Source of the DNA: Hetaerina americana
Lineage: Eukaryota; Arthropoda; Insecta; Odonata; Calopterygidae
Length of the DNA: 64,000 nucleotides
Direction of reading: 5' to 3'
Assembly: GCA_022747635.1 (NCBI GenBank)
Contig: JAKTNV010000003.1
Coordinates: 101,230,454-101,294,453 of the forward strand
Shown: positions 36,300 to 49,558 of the stretch, piece by piece
How the letters are laid out: every line of letters starts with the position of its first letter
Position numbering within the stretch: the first letter of the stretch is position 1
Translations under genes and position numbers: made by a program
Notes under the pieces: generated by a model
Told to the model about the DNA's origin: nothing
Database searches by the model: none
Seen by the model: the letters and a program-made list of their open reading frames with translations, nothing else

Positions 36300-39200
36300 T
36301 TGTGATTCAAGCAACCGTATTCTTTATCTTCATTGTCAACCTTTCATGGTTGTTGACTTTTAAGACTCGTGTCAGCGTATCTCTTATATGGAACAGGGCT
36401 GTCTTAATCACACCCGTAGGTGTTTACTCAAAATCTTCCATACTGAGACGCGCAAAAATACAAAAACAATTACAAAAGTCTAGTACACGCTCCCAAGCGA
36501 GAAGGGGGATTATATTCGTATTTAACAAATTTCGTATCGTCCCTGATAGAGCCTTCCTCACAAGATTGTTGGCATGCGGCCTCTCCTCACGTCTGATTTC
36601 GCTATTGTTCATCCCTTAGTCTTTGCGTCTTGTACAGGTATAAGGTCTCCATACTCATCGGAATTAAAACGGTATTGGTGACGGAAAATCATCTTTGGGT
36701 CTGCTAAATTATTAAAGCTTGTTGAAACTGAGCACGGGAGAAAGATGTTATTCTTAATCAAAAATATGCACGGTATTTTAGTCAATTTAGGTTGGCAAAT
36801 TCTTAATTTTTAGGTTGGTGTCCTAGCAATTTAATGTCTTATGAACAGGAGTTAATGTTCTTCATAGAAAATAGTCGTGGCCCAAGAGCAATTTGAGGCA
36901 TCCCTTAGAATTTATTTTCTCAGAACCATCATTTGGTCTATACTTGGTACCCGCTTGAAGCAGGTTGTCATAGTTATCAGGGAAGTCATTGTTACGAAAT
37001 GATGAAAAACTCGTTGAGATTTCCAACGAGGGAAATCCCTGCTCTATTGGCTTCTGTACTGTGTTCTCAGTCTCGTGTTTCCGGGAGCCTTGCATTCATG
37101 GATCCGTCGCCCCTGGTGGCTTGTTTGTTATCCCTGAATCCCATCCCATCCTCCCTGACTTCCTCACTCAATCTTTTAATTCATGCGGAGAAAGAGAGTA
37201 AATATTTATAGGAGGGATTTAAAGGCACCTCCGCCTCGTCACGTGGGTTTTGGGGTCCTCGGTTATCGGATTGTGATTTCCGGTCCCATCGCCCTTGTGC
37301 ACGTCCGGGTAAACACAACAGCTCTCTCGGGGCAATGGGGACCGAGGGCTTTTTTAAACCCGTGCTCGTGTGAGGGGAGTTGAGACATTGTGTAAAGGTT
37401 AAAACATGAAGACGTGGCTGCGTCGAGGCGGGGTCATATTCATTCCCACGACTCGCGGTGCGAGGGCAGGTATGGATCATAAAATGGGAAGAAGAAAGGA
37501 ACCCTCTCGGTCTGATGTGGGTCGCTCCACCGTAAGGGTTCACCGCGGAGACACGTTCCTTATCCTCGTGGTCGGGTTAGGAAGGGCTGTGTGTGTGAAT
37601 CATTTATTTCCCCCCATTCTTTTCCATCTTGATCGCGGAAGATCGTAATTCACTCTCGCCCCCAATTCTCTCCTTAATGTAATTGGGTTTCTGTATTATT
37701 CAACTTCGTGTTTTTTTTACGTGCCCATTACTTCCATTCAGCATATCCCCCAAGCTAACCTGCAGTCATACCCCCTTCTTACCCTTTAAATCCCCTCGTT
37801 ACCCTCCAAATTGCTTAGTATTCAAAACAAAACCGCGTTCTGCCGTGCCCCCTCCCTTGTTTCTCACAGTTCAGTGCGGTCACTCCCTCTCCGGTCCGTT
37901 ATCATTCCAGTTTTTGATGGATGAGTATTCAACTCCGCTGACCATTATTTTTATACATGACGAAGTACGGTGTAATTTACTCATTAAAGGAAGAATCTGT
38001 TTGTGGTGGATGTAACTGATGGGAACTTTACGGTTACCTTAGCCTCCTAGCAAGGTGTTCACCCTTGGGATGTAGCTCGAGTGAGGGGCACTAAGAGAGA
38101 GAATTCCTAGACAATGGAAAGGATAAGAAATCCCAGTACTGTTTCCTGTCACTCGATTATCGACCCTGCATATATTAAGGAGCTTTCTACGAAATACAGC
38201 TTCCATGGTGATAGAAGCCAAGTATTGATTGAAAAATGAGGGTGATCAGTGATTCTTATTCCTTGTTTTAAGCGAATCTTCCCAATGAAGCTCTGCTCAG
38301 TTAACGTTCCCCGTAAAAGTGAATCGAGGTTAGTTTTTTAATTCACAAAATGTGTGGGTTCAAGAAAAAATGCTTTGAGATTACTTCACTATCTTTTGGC
38401 GTGCTGCATCTGCGCTGGTTGCCATTTGGGAAATTATGGGAAGAGATTATTAAAATATTATCTCTACGAAGTCTCACGTTAACACACCAGTTTAACTTCG
38501 TCCTCCTTATGTCTTCGTGAGATTTTGATTTGTAACCGGAGAGCCTTCGCTCCCAGCTCCTTCGGAATGCTGGTGTTGTGCCAACAATTTTTCTCCTACT
38601 TCAAAGATTGGATGAATTTTTCGACTTTTTTTGAACCTGCCGGTTTTATGTGTAATTGGCCAATAAATTTATTTTTTTGATGAAACGGATTGTTTAATAT
38701 ATTTCATTCCGCTTCTTATGATTTGTTGTTTTATCTTTTTACTTTGGTATCTGATCTGGATAACGCCCAAAAGTAGTTGTATCTCTCTGGAGCATGACAC
38801 GTCTAGAATAAAGCTATCAATGTTTTACTTTCGCCTACGAACGAAAGTCAAAGTCAAGGGCGTGCGCTGTACTTAATCTTCGAATCCACTAGAATGGCGG
38901 AGAGGGGATTTTATGGCTTGTAAGTTGTCACCGTGTTGTTTAAGGAACTCATGTAAGATAAAATAGTATTGGCAGAACCAAATGATACGACAGGACGTAC
39001 TATAGCCTTTCGTGAGTGTTTGTTTAGGAGAGATAACAACATGTTTTCTTAGCCTTGAAACATTGCTGTTGAATCCTTTGTATCGCCGAAATACTTAGTG
39101 CTATTGTCTTTAAAACTATGGATGGACGAGGGATAAGGATACTATAACCCCCAAGTTACGGCGTCGTTTCTTGAAACATTCATATTGTGTTTCGCCTTAA

Positions 39201-39690
39201 ATTTTATATCTTTTCATGGATTATTTTCTATCGAAAATTCCTCTGGAAAGATAAGCTTGTATGAGAGGAAGAATGATCTGGTTGATACCCTGGCCTTCTC
39301 TGAATGTATAACCATTTTTATGTAACTTCCCTTTAAAATACATGGGTGTTCACACGTGAATTGGGGCCACATTCAGCGTTTCGAAAACTCCTCATGTTTA
39401 ATTCCCCTATAAAATGAGCTGAAATTCATCCTGCATCTATTTTCAAATATTTATTCTAAACAGAGCTTGCGTATTATATGTGTAATAAGAAATAATTCAT
39501 CACACAGTCACTTTCTTCAATACCTCTTCGTGCACATTCTCACGCGGGAAAATATGTCGCGTTGGGCTCGCTGCTGTTGCAGGAGCTGGGGTTTGACGAT
39601 GAGGCAGAGGGGAGGAGCCCTTGTGGTTTGCTCACCTGCATCTCTTGGAATTCGTGGATCGCGACTGTGGTCTAATTTTGGATCGGTCGG
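36300..39690. other. Intergenic sequence without recognised features
   Basis: Frames of up to 120 codons (for example 37181-37543 minus) show no recognisable domain and are often open on both strands. I see no RNA gene or transposon ends. Confidence 0.35.
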
Positions 39691-39699
39691 TTGAGGGAG

Positions 39700-39820
39700 A
39701 TGAGACACCCTGTTCCTTCTCTTCTCTCTCAGTCGAAGGAGGAGAATCGCGGGGATTCGGCAGTCGAGGGGTACCGCAAGGCTCAGTCATTGGTCCCCCT
39801 TCCGCTCCTCAAATGGTTAC
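39700..39820 (+). pseudogene. Possible non-LTR reverse-transcriptase scrap (GVPQGSVIGP motif)
   Basis: Within the plus-strand frame at 39621-40052, the peptide LSVEGGESRGFGSRGVPQGS continues into VIGP. This resembles the conserved reverse-transcriptase block before the FADD box of jockey/CR1-type elements (VEG-ES...GVPQGSVIGP). The expected LLFL-YINDL continuation is missing, and no other block is recognisable around it. The motif is specific enough to note, but such a short match could be chance. Confidence 0.4.
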
Positions 39821-39829
39821 AGCGGTCGG

Positions 39830-40990
39830 AATAGAACGCCACCCTTCCTTCCCTTCCCCAAAAAACGAACGCCTCCCGTCTTGTCTCCCACCATTCCCTG
39901 TCGCCTCATCTCCTCATTTCGTTTCAGAATGGAATCCGGACGCCCACGTGTCCGGCTCTAGAATTCTGCCGGGAAGAGAGATACCCTTGGTTTTTTTCAA
40001 TTGGGGATGGCGCTGTAATTGCTCTCTTCGTAGTGAGTTAATGGCCCTGTGAGTTGGCCATTTGCTCCGAAATTTGCGGAGGAATTTCGGAAATCTTCTC
40101 ATCATAGCTTTCCCTCTTCTTTTATTTTGGTTTTTTTGCTTCTTTCCGGACCATCTGCTGGGTGTTCCAAGGACCATGTATTTTGGCCCCATCTAGATCG
40201 GCGCAGAGGAGACTATCAAAAAACTTTGCGAATTGAACTTTCCAGGATATCGGACGGATTCGCTTAGTTTTATTTTATTATACTTTTGTGAAGAGCATTT
40301 TGTGAAATAGTACACTTCTCAAATTCAGTTGCGTCAAAAGAACAGCGTATAAAATATATTTACCAATGTTATATTTCCTACCTCATTTCTATTCTGCGTT
40401 TGCTACTTACATGAGTTTAATGATACTCGCAGCTTGATTCGTGTCACAAATTTATTATGAAATATATTTTAAAGACTTTAAAATAAGAAAACTATTATTA
40501 CCTAACTTCAATGTTGTGTATTTCTGTGAATTAATTTTATGCAGTGATAAATCAAAGTATATTAAACTACATCGTCGGAAGTGATGGAGTAATTCGGCAA
40601 CCATTAATTAAATACAGGAAAGATGTCTGCATGACTCTGTGCAAAAAATAACTATAATTTTTTACCTTTTTTCTGCCAAATTGTGTGGTAATATTTAGAC
40701 ACAACGTTAGCATTACTCGCATGTATTTATCTGTTTTTTTATATATCCTTGCACAGAAATGCAGTAGCTAAACGTGGCGACGATGTAATTAAATAATCGG
40801 TAAGAAGTAAGTAGGGCATTATTCTCCGTAAAGACCCATAACACGCATCACCGTAGTTCAGTTAGTGACACCCATCACCCTTTCCCCTCGCGCTTCCATT
40901 AATTCTTTCGGCTTAATATTTTTCAAGTCTCTTCCGCCTGACTCACTTAAAGTTTCAGATAGCTTCTTCCCCTCGATTTCTTGTTTACTC
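39830..40990. other. Intergenic, mostly AT-rich sequence
   Basis: A plain AT-rich stretch from 40270 to 40860 separates the reverse-transcriptase scrap from the large GC-rich block. Nothing is recognised in it. Confidence 0.4.
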
Positions 40991-40999
40991 TCTCCTCTT

Positions 41000-42190
41000 G
41001 GAACTTCTTCGGAATGTTTTTACCCACTCCTTCCATTATCACATCACACGCCACCGACGACCGTTCGCAGCCGTCCTCACACAACCGAAATCCGTCACTT
41101 CGCGAGTTGGGCGGGGGGGGGGGGGGCAGAGACGCAAACGAAAACACCCCGGGTGGGAAAAATTAAACGGAATTGAGTGGATGGAAAAAAATGTGTCGTC
41201 GGTCGCTTTGTTTGCTGCGTCACTCCCTTCCCATTCAGTATGTCTCGGAGGGAGTCTTCGTCGCTGATCGCGGAGGCGGCGCGACGGTTTGTTTTTGGGA
41301 ATGCTGAGGGGTGGGCGGAGACGGAGGGAGGTGGTGTTGGTCGGAGAAGCGGTCAAAGTGCGAGTCTCCGGGGCTGTGGGAGAGGAGCGAAGGAAAACAA
41401 CTCGCCCATCCCATCCCCCTCAACCCGCGCGATCCCTCCCTATGGATGAGGACGTTTAGGGACGGAAGTGGCGTCGTTGCCCGTCGTCTCGCGTCGTCGG
41501 AGAGAGGGCATGGGAAGTGAGAAACGTGAGGCAAATGCAATGAGAGAGAGAGAGAGAGAGGAGAAGATGGGAAAGAGGGGGGGAGAGGGTTACGTGGGGA
41601 GGGAGCGGTGGGAATGGGGAAGGAAAAATGGCCTTAGCGGAGAGGGGACGGGTCGCGTGGAATGGTGGACGCGGGGAGGGGTGGAGTTCGGGTTGATGGA
41701 AGGGCTTCCTTAGCGGCGAGTCTCGAGGACCGTGGGCGGGTGGGTTGCGTTGGATAAAGTGTGTATTTAGGCGGTCAAACCTCCCAGGCCGACGGCGAGT
41801 GAGGGAGAGACGGAGGGTAGATGGGGCTCGGACGCGGTACGACGCCACGTTGATGCGCCAAAGGAGTCTCGGGGGAGAAAAGAAGCGGCGCATGTGTGGA
41901 GACGGTGCACGAAGAGGGAAGACTCGGGGAGAGTGATGTCGGTTGGGGGAAGGCGGCGGGGTGGGGATGCAAGCGAACGGTTGGGGGGAGTGGGAAAGAG
42001 AGTTCCTACGGTGACACCTTTGGCGCCGCGCGGCGTATCGCACCCGGTGTGGGCGGGCGAGGGGGGAGGGCGAGGCGCGGGTGTGGAGGGCAGGGTCGCC
42101 GTTGGGGGAACGACTTCCCCCTCCATCTCACCGCCGCGCGTGATTCCCTTTTTTGGTCCCGTTCGAGTGTCATCCAAGCAGGAAGAGAAC
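41000..42190. other. Large GC-rich, purine-dominated block
   Basis: The plus strand is G/A-rich for most of this block, with a G run at 41111-41126 and a (GA)n run at about 41542-41561. Minus-strand frames of up to 195 codons (41456-42043) are made almost wholly of Pro, Ser, Arg, His and Leu, and plus-strand frames are open over the same bases. No domain is recognisable. The strand asymmetry reverses in the next block. Confidence 0.5.
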
Positions 42191-42199
42191 CTTTCAAAA

Positions 42200-43620
42200 T
42201 GTGAGGTGACACACGGGTGTCTGGATGTGATGTTTATTGCTGAAAAAGAGAATCGCGTGGCTGGTGGTGTCGTAGTTTACAGGAGACCTATTTTTCGTAA
42301 ACTATTCGGCATAGCGTTGGGTGTCTTTTAGAAAAAAAACGCGTAAATCTTCATCTCTTCACGACTTGGGATATTCGTCAAGAATTATGAATGTGACGAA
42401 ATAATAATTCTGCCTAAATTTATCTTGCACCTTCTCGAATGACGTTCTCAATATTATGAGAGCAGTGTCGGTGTAAATTATTTTCAAAGTGGAATAGTTT
42501 TGAAAAACATACAGTCATGCAAGGACGCACCTCTCATAATGAACGCACATTTTAAAATGTTGTGTTCGTTGAAACTTTCAATTTGTGACATCGCTCTGCA
42601 CGATTATTCTCACCGCTGTCGTCGATTTGCATTTTCTTGCTATTCATTCATTCTTTCAGAAGCGATCATGCGCACATGACAAATCTCCAACATCCTAGTG
42701 AGTTATTCGTGACGCTCGAATCTGACATGAGGGACTGCTTTGAGAGGGCTCGCATCCTTTGCGAGTTTGGGTGAGTGGGACGGACAAAATAGTGTGGAAA
42801 AACCGAGGATGTCATTACTTAACGCTCCGGAGTTTTGGATGGAGGGGGAGGAGTGGGGTGGAGGCGTAAAAAATTCTCCCTCCAGTGGGGAGGAGTGCGT
42901 ATGGTGTGGGGAATGAGGCTGAAGGGTGGAGGCTAAGGGAGACAGGAAGGTCGGGGGAGGGAAGTCCTCGACTATTTTCGAGCGTGGAAACATAAAAGGG
43001 GTCCTTCATTGCTGATTCCTCTTCCCCTCTCCCTGTTCGCGGGAACTCTCTCTCTCTCTCTCTGCGCCCACCGTGCCAATTCCGTGATGCGAAAACCCTC
43101 GTTCCCCCTCGCACCATTTCCTTTACCTTCTCACCCCTCCCAGCCTCCTTCCTCCGTATCTTTTCCTCCCTGCCATTCGCTACCTCCTTTATACCTCCAG
43201 AGGAGTCGTTTCCTTGAGTGACCTGGGAGTCGAGGAATGTCGGGCGTCTATTTCTGTGACACTTTGGCATAATGTCGTCGCAATTCTCCCCTTTGATGTG
43301 CCCGAGCTGCACGGGCGGAAAGGGGGGGGGGTGCGAAAGGGGGCGCTCCGGTGGAGGTCTCTGCCGCGTGTACTTGAATGTGTGTTCGTGTGGCGGCCAA
43401 GAGAGTTCCGCTTCCGAGGTGTGAGTTCTTCTTGGTCGATTCCTCCTCGGAAGGTTTGTTTTGGTTTGAGTTGCATGGGGTCTTCTTCCCCTTTCCAGTC
43501 GAAAACCCCCCCGGGGACGGCCCCCTCCCTCTCTCTCCCCACGGCTGCCCTCCCTCGCCAGGGCGCTTATCCCTCGAGTCCCTAAGTTGCGTATCTTGGC
43601 TAGAATTTTATTTTCCTTAT
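42200..43620. other. AT-rich spacer, then GC-rich block with switching strand asymmetry
   Basis: Bases 42300-42690 are AT-rich. Bases 42720-42960 are G/A-rich on the plus strand, 43010-43200 are C/T-rich with a (CT)n run at about 43048-43063, and 43310-43350 are G-rich again. Frames of 96-165 codons overlap on both strands without domains. Confidence 0.45.
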
Positions 43621-43629
43621 TATATTTCG

Positions 43630-44880
43630 TCAGTCACAAACGACCGAGATCTCGTTCGCATTTTTCTTTCTGGGGCGGTTGGGAAGGAGACAGTGGGGGG
43701 TGGCGGAACCCCTTGGAGGCTTTCATTGACGAGACGTTCATGATTTTGACATATTTCACTCTTGTTTTCTTGACCCATATCCTTTAATTCACCCCGGAGG
43801 TGTGTTGAGTCGGAAATATCTGCAGGGATTTGAAAGAGTGATAGCATTTTTTTTCATTGGGAGAAGAAAAACAGCTGGTTCCCAAGAGAGCAGGAGCACT
43901 TAGGAGCGCATAACTCAAAAGAAAAGAACTAAGTAGATAGGGGTCAGCCCACTCCCGTGGACGGTTTATTTGTAATTATTCGTTAGCTTACAGCTGCGCG
44001 AATGGGGCCGCTGTCGCGTATTAGATTACTCTTTCAGTAATATCTCCAAACTCTTTTGAGACCATCTGTAATTTTTTTTAAACTCCCAAGTTAAATTAGG
44101 AAACGGGGCAGATTTTGGAAGGCCTCATTTTTCTGCGGTGGTCGGATGAAAATTTTCGTACGCATTAGTTGTGCGAATTCGTGCCAGGTTAATCAAGAGT
44201 TTCGACGTCGTGCGTTAGGAGTATGTGAAACGTAAATCAATTGGAATGGAAACCAGATTGAAGTTCCCACGACAATTCCGGAGCATGTGGTCCAGTCGAG
44301 CAAACAGGTGGTCGTCTTGTACGTATGTGCTCTCATTGGAATGTCCCCTGGCACTCCTTAGAGCGCCTCTCCTTTTGAAGGAAAGCGCCAGCTCTGTCGG
44401 GAACCATTCATTCTCCTAGATTCTTCTACTTCCTCGTCGGCGAATAGATCGCGAGCGCTTGTTAATCGTCCGCCTCGGTTATGTGTGTATAAGGACATTC
44501 AGGTGGATTTCTCTTTTGATTCTTTCCGAAGGAGGAAGCAATGAAACGGAGGCTACAAAGTGGGAGAGAAAGTGGGGGAACTTAAAGGACTCGAAGCCTT
44601 TTCCATCCCTTAGTGGAGTTCCATGTGCCGCCAAGGCTGCTCCTGGGCCCGGTTACCCCTGCGCAACTTGCTGGTGGTCGTTCGCTTGGAGGCGGTAGCG
44701 CCACGTGAGAAAGAATTCGAGAGTGAGGAAGTATAAATAATGCCGTGAATAACACATTTGATTCTCGTCGTCGCCTTCTTATGCCCACACTAAGTGAAAG
44801 TGCTTGCAAAAGTTGAGAAAGGTAAGGTTTGGCCCAGAGTTCCAATTCCATCGTAATGAGTGGTTCATTTTGTTGTGTGC
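43630..44880. other. Intergenic sequence without recognised features
   Basis: No domain, RNA gene or transposon end is seen. Frames of up to 103 codons are open on both strands near 44459-44893. Confidence 0.35.
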
Positions 44881-44889
44881 TAGACAGCG

Positions 44890-44985
44890 GCATAGAGCAG
44901 TGGAGGAAGCCTCTGGCAGTGGGAGCAGTCAGCTAATGACCGGTGGGCCCCGGGTCCAAATCCGGGTAATGACTCTCGGCAGTCC
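44890..44985 (+). repeat. tRNA-like sequence, possible SINE head or tRNA pseudogene
   Basis: CCCGGGTCCAAATCCGGG at 44949-44966 forms a tRNA T-arm-like hairpin carrying a B-box-like sequence (GGTCCAAATCC). TAGAGCAGTGG at about 44893-44903 could be a diverged A box some 50 bases upstream. No full cloverleaf can be drawn, so a functional tRNA is unlikely. It does not match the SINE family at 23.8 and 31.4 kb. Confidence 0.3.
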
Positions 44986-45059
44986 TTGATAACTCCCAAA
45001 TTGTGCGATTGTCTGATATAATTAATTCCTTCGAATTCCCAAGAGAAGGAGCTGCTTGC

Positions 45060-48000
45060 TGCCTCCCCCCCCCTTTTGCTCTACTATATTTTGACAATTT
45101 CACACTCCTGAGTCCTTTAACCTATGAGGGAGATCTACCCTCATTTATCAAACCCACAAATTCGGGTTGAAGAATTAAGTTTGCGGTTATATTATCAATG
45201 TTACTTAGATTGTGAAGCGAACATGTTAAACTAAATCAGTTTTTACGCTCCGTTGAATGCGGCAGAAATAGTTGATCTTAATATTTAAACTCTAGTTAAG
45301 TTACCACCGCCTATTGTGCTGAGCTTACTTTTGGTCCTGGACGCTCACTGCCTCACTTATATACATTTCAGCTACCACGGTGGAGCTGTCCATTACGCCA
45401 CTGAAGTTAAGTTGCGATTAAATAAATGAAAATATTCGGTAATAGTAGATATTCTTGATAAAAAAACGCGTATGCTTCTTAAAGGGCTCTTAGATATTTG
45501 ATTGTTTCGTTTCAAATTTTACCTTCGTTGGATGAAGCTAATTCTATTTGAGTGTTTAGGTATTTAGTATTTAACTTAAATTGTGCATTATTTAGAGGTT
45601 TCATTGTTTGTGTCCTGGTTTAAATAGCTGAGATCAAGGACAAACCAAGTTCCAATTAAGAGACCATGAAGAAAATCCGTCTGAACTCGTAGTTTTCTCT
45701 GCAACGAGTTAACGTGGCCACAATATTTCCTTTGAAATTTTTTCCGTCTAGTATGGTTTTTCACGGATTAGCATTGGACACAGGATGTGGAATATGCTGG
45801 AATGGCATAACTGCTTCGGCTAGAGACATCGCAGCTCATAAGGGTCGTTGGCTCATACTGCCGAGGAATAATTGATTGCAGAGGACCGAAGCACGACAGA
45901 AATTCAGCCCCCACCTGGCAAACAATACGGCATCATGTGTTTCTCCTTAAGTTTGTCTCCGCTTTCGGTTCGCCAAGTCTACTTTTCGCGGATAAACTTA
46001 AGTTGCACATAATCTCAAACTCCCAATTATCCTTATTTTCTACCTTGTGATTTATTTTGTTCACTGGTAATGTCAGGATTTCATTTAGGCTGACGTTATG
46101 CTCGATTACTCGGCGAAATTTTATTTTTGCCGTTACTCGTATATCCTCGCTCATTCTTTTTGCTGGATTATTCTGAGGACATTTTAATTCAAAGACGTAA
46201 AGAATATGAACGATACTGCTGACTGAGATCTCATTTCAATTCCCTTAGAGACATCTAAGGTTATTTATGCTTATTTCTTTCATAACATTACGCCAAAGAA
46301 ACTTATCAAACAAGGACGTCAGTTGACTCCACGGCTTCATTACGTATATCTGTCCTTTCTTCCCGTTTGTAAAATGATCACTTTTGTAAAATAATGTAGT
46401 TGAAGGGAGATCTACATTGACCAATCGTTGTTGTTATGTCTCCAGGAGATGTAGGGATTTTTACGGAAATAAATACGCTGTTGGACAAGGCAATACTAAT
46501 GCTATGAGTAACTCCCTCCGGGAAGAAATGAAAATATTTCATTACCTCATCTCCGAGATCTAGGAACGTTGAGAGTTACTTTCAGAAGTTGCATGAACTC
46601 TTTCATTGATATTTTATTCTGTTTGCGACCGGTCTTCCCGATCTCCGGTTCTCTTTTTATTGAGGCGGATTATGTTTATATTTTGCAGGGTTAAAGGCCC
46701 ATCGATTAGTGTTATACAGGAACCGTCAATATCACTGAATCGAAAATGCACACGCACTGTCTTGAAAGTAATCAGTTAGGCTCGATTTAAGCAGCAAGTC
46801 CTTCCAGCGAGTCAACTCCCACCGCTTTTATTGCGTGTGAATATGCGCTGTACTGACACATTTTAAATATTTAAAGGGTAAAACAAAATACGTAGGCAGC
46901 CTGTGTTTACTGCCTTTGGCCGCACCCTTCATTACATCCCGATTGGAATAGGTCGTCCGCCTATAGAGTTGTCGTCACTACTCTTCGGGAACATGTCTTC
47001 CGGGTATATTATTATGATGATAGGGGTTCAAGGTAAACAATTCAAATAATATATCGGTACTCATGTTAAAGCGAAAATTAAACAGGTAAAAGGAAAATGG
47101 GAAGCAAAGAGTATTGTATAAAATAGTGGGAGCCAAAAACGAATTCATTTCATGTCGTCCCGGGAAAGTAGTGGTCAAACATTGTTATGACCAGCGTAGC
47201 TACTTGGCTAGAAAACTTAGGCTGGGATTCCCTTACACAGCGCCGTTTGCAATATAGATTAAACCTATTAAAAAATTTAAAGATGGGTCCTTTTCCGATA
47301 AAATCATTAACATAATACGAACCCCAACGTATTACGGTCGGAGGGATCACGAATATAAGATTAGAGAGAGAGACTGCAAGACTCACAGGTTTAAGATGTC
47401 ATTTTTTCCAAGAACGATGAGAAACCAGAATGATTGTAGTCGAAATGCCCCAGGAGTCAGTTCTACAAAATAAATATTAACCTACAACGTAGGGACTGCT
47501 CGTGGTTATATATAAATATAAAATGTTTTTTTGTAGGTTCCCTCCACCTTCCCCCACCCATTTGAAAACACCTAACCCCCTCACCCCTTACCCTTTTTCC
47601 CTGGTGCTGCACCCCATGCCACACACCTTTTAGGTGGATCGCAGGGTATTGATGTCGCTGTAGTTTCTTTGTTCTTTCCCTTTTGTTAACGCAAGAAACG
47701 CACCGCAATTGAAGGCGCTTCTACTTTTTTGTAATAACATAGCCGTTTTCTTTCGATTTAATGACAATGGTGGCTCCTTTTATGAGGAAGTCAATATTCA
47801 GCAAAGCTGTTTTGTCTCGCCTGTTATATCTGCTTTCCTCTCCGCCCCCCCCCCCCTCCCGCGCCCTGCGATTCGCCACTTTCGGCGATAGTGTTCTTCT
47901 CGCCCTCCCTCTCTCCAGATCCTCCCTTTCGCCCGCTCGGTAAGGGGTTGGGATCTCCTCCCTCCCTCTTCCCCTCCCCCTTTCTCGTCCCCCCCATCTC

Positions 48001-49040
48001 CCGAAGGCGCGTGCTTATCTCGCGGACGCCGCCGGCCGCGTCAGCTGACGCTTCGAAATGGACGAGCCGCAGCGGAATTCCCTCGCGAAGGCGGAAAGCA
48101 GATTGTCAACCTCTCCAATTTTAAGCTAATGTGGTGTGTGGACACTGATGGTGGCGGTGGGCGATGGTCGGTGGCACCGCGATCACGTTCCGTTCCGGTG
48201 GTACCAACATCACTTTAAATGTTGATGCAGTATGTTGTTACGTCGCGCCTTGATGCGTGCGTGGGAGATGCTTGGAGAATGCGTCAGTTGGAAATGGATG
48301 ACTGCTATTTGCGTAATCGTGATGTGAGACAATTTAGAAACTCTTATCCATGGACATTTTTGAAAAGCTTATGAGTCATAATAGGTGATGCCTAATGTGG
48401 AGAGCTGTTAGAGAGGGATTCAGTTCTTTCGAGAGTTTTTCGCAGTTTTTCCGAAGTAGTTTCATCCTCGAAAACGTCTTTCGTAAATGTTTCTCTTTCT
48501 CGTAAAACTTTCTCGATTTAATTGCAGATTTGCTGTAATTTTTTTCAGTCTCATATGAATGAATATTGTGCAAATTTGTATTACAGTATGTAAAATTTAT
48601 TGCCATTGTTTTGCTTTCGTGATTGTTACCTGATTTATAGAAGTCAGCCGTCATCATGCTTGTTCTTTTTTTTCAGCCAAATAATTGCTCTCCTTGAAAA
48701 TCAAGTTCTGTTCTCAACTTCCCTGAGGTCGTGGTGCAGACTCCTTGGAACAACGCACACGTTCGGAAACTAACGTGGTCACCATTTTGTCAAGGCGGCC
48801 GTTTTTCTGTCCCGTTAATGGGAAGCATTGTAGTCTTCAGGGGGTATTTATTTCGAGTTTTCATTTTAGGGCATTTCGGTGACTTTTTTTTCGCCCATCC
48901 CATGAAAATTATCGTTTGTCGCGGATCGGCTGTCCTCTCAGGTAATGACCTTTCCGGGACTCTTTTCGGCTATTCCCTTGAACTCCTCCTCCCATGTTTC
49001 AATCCTCTCCCGATACAGGACATGTGCTGGATCACTCATC
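45060..49040. other. Intergenic sequence; GC-rich patch at 47.83-48.1 kb
   Basis: This is mostly AT-rich. Bases 46975-46995 and 47157-47177 are weakly inverted (CACTACT...CGGGA against its reverse complement), about 200 bases apart, too diverged to call an element. A C run at 47845-47854 starts a C/T-rich patch to about 48050. No gene is recognised. Confidence 0.35.
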
Positions 49041-49049
49041 AAAAAAGCG

Positions 49050-49540
49050 TAAGTCTCCGGCATCGCCGACGCGCTTTTGAAATCGCGACCCCTTGCCCCG
49101 CGCGCGCTCCCTGCCGGGCCGTTGTCCCTCCTCTCCCAGGGGAGCGTCTCCTCGGTGGGCAAAAAACAAGTGAGGAACGCCGCCACCAACGTCCGGGCAG
49201 GCAACCTCGAGAGCGTTCTTTCCGCGCCGCCGTTGCATTTATGGATGGGTACTAGGAAAAAAAGGATTACAGGGAAACCAGATCGAGCCTCGGTACGTCC
49301 CTCCGTGAGATTGAGTCTCGCCCTTCCCTCCCCCGGGTGTGGCGGGGTAGGAAGAGTGGGAGGGGAGGGCAAGTAGCACTGGGTTGGGGGCGGCGAAGAG
49401 TGGAGCCATACGGGAGCGAGACAGGAAAAAAAGAGGCGATGTACAATAGCCTCCGACACGCCGCCCGCCGAAGGGAGAAAATCCGTCGTCCATTCGGACT
49501 CCCCCGTTCGTATATCTCCCACCCCCTCCCTAACGGAAAA
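49050..49540. other. GC-rich block next to the mariner element
   Basis: Frames of 99-194 codons are open on both strands, rich in Arg, Ala, Pro and Gly, with no recognisable domain. The mariner at 49559 begins just after it. Confidence 0.4.
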
Positions 49541-49558
49541 CTTTATAAATGCTATATA

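Noticed and set aside
41456..42043. 195-codon minus-strand open frame, the longest single-strand frame outside the transposons
   Set aside because: It is made of Pro, Ser, Arg, His and Leu from a purine-rich GC block, overlaps open frames on the other strand, and shows no domain.
48938..49522. 194-codon minus-strand open frame
   Set aside because: It lies in a GC-rich block with frames open on both strands; no recognisable domain or gene structure.
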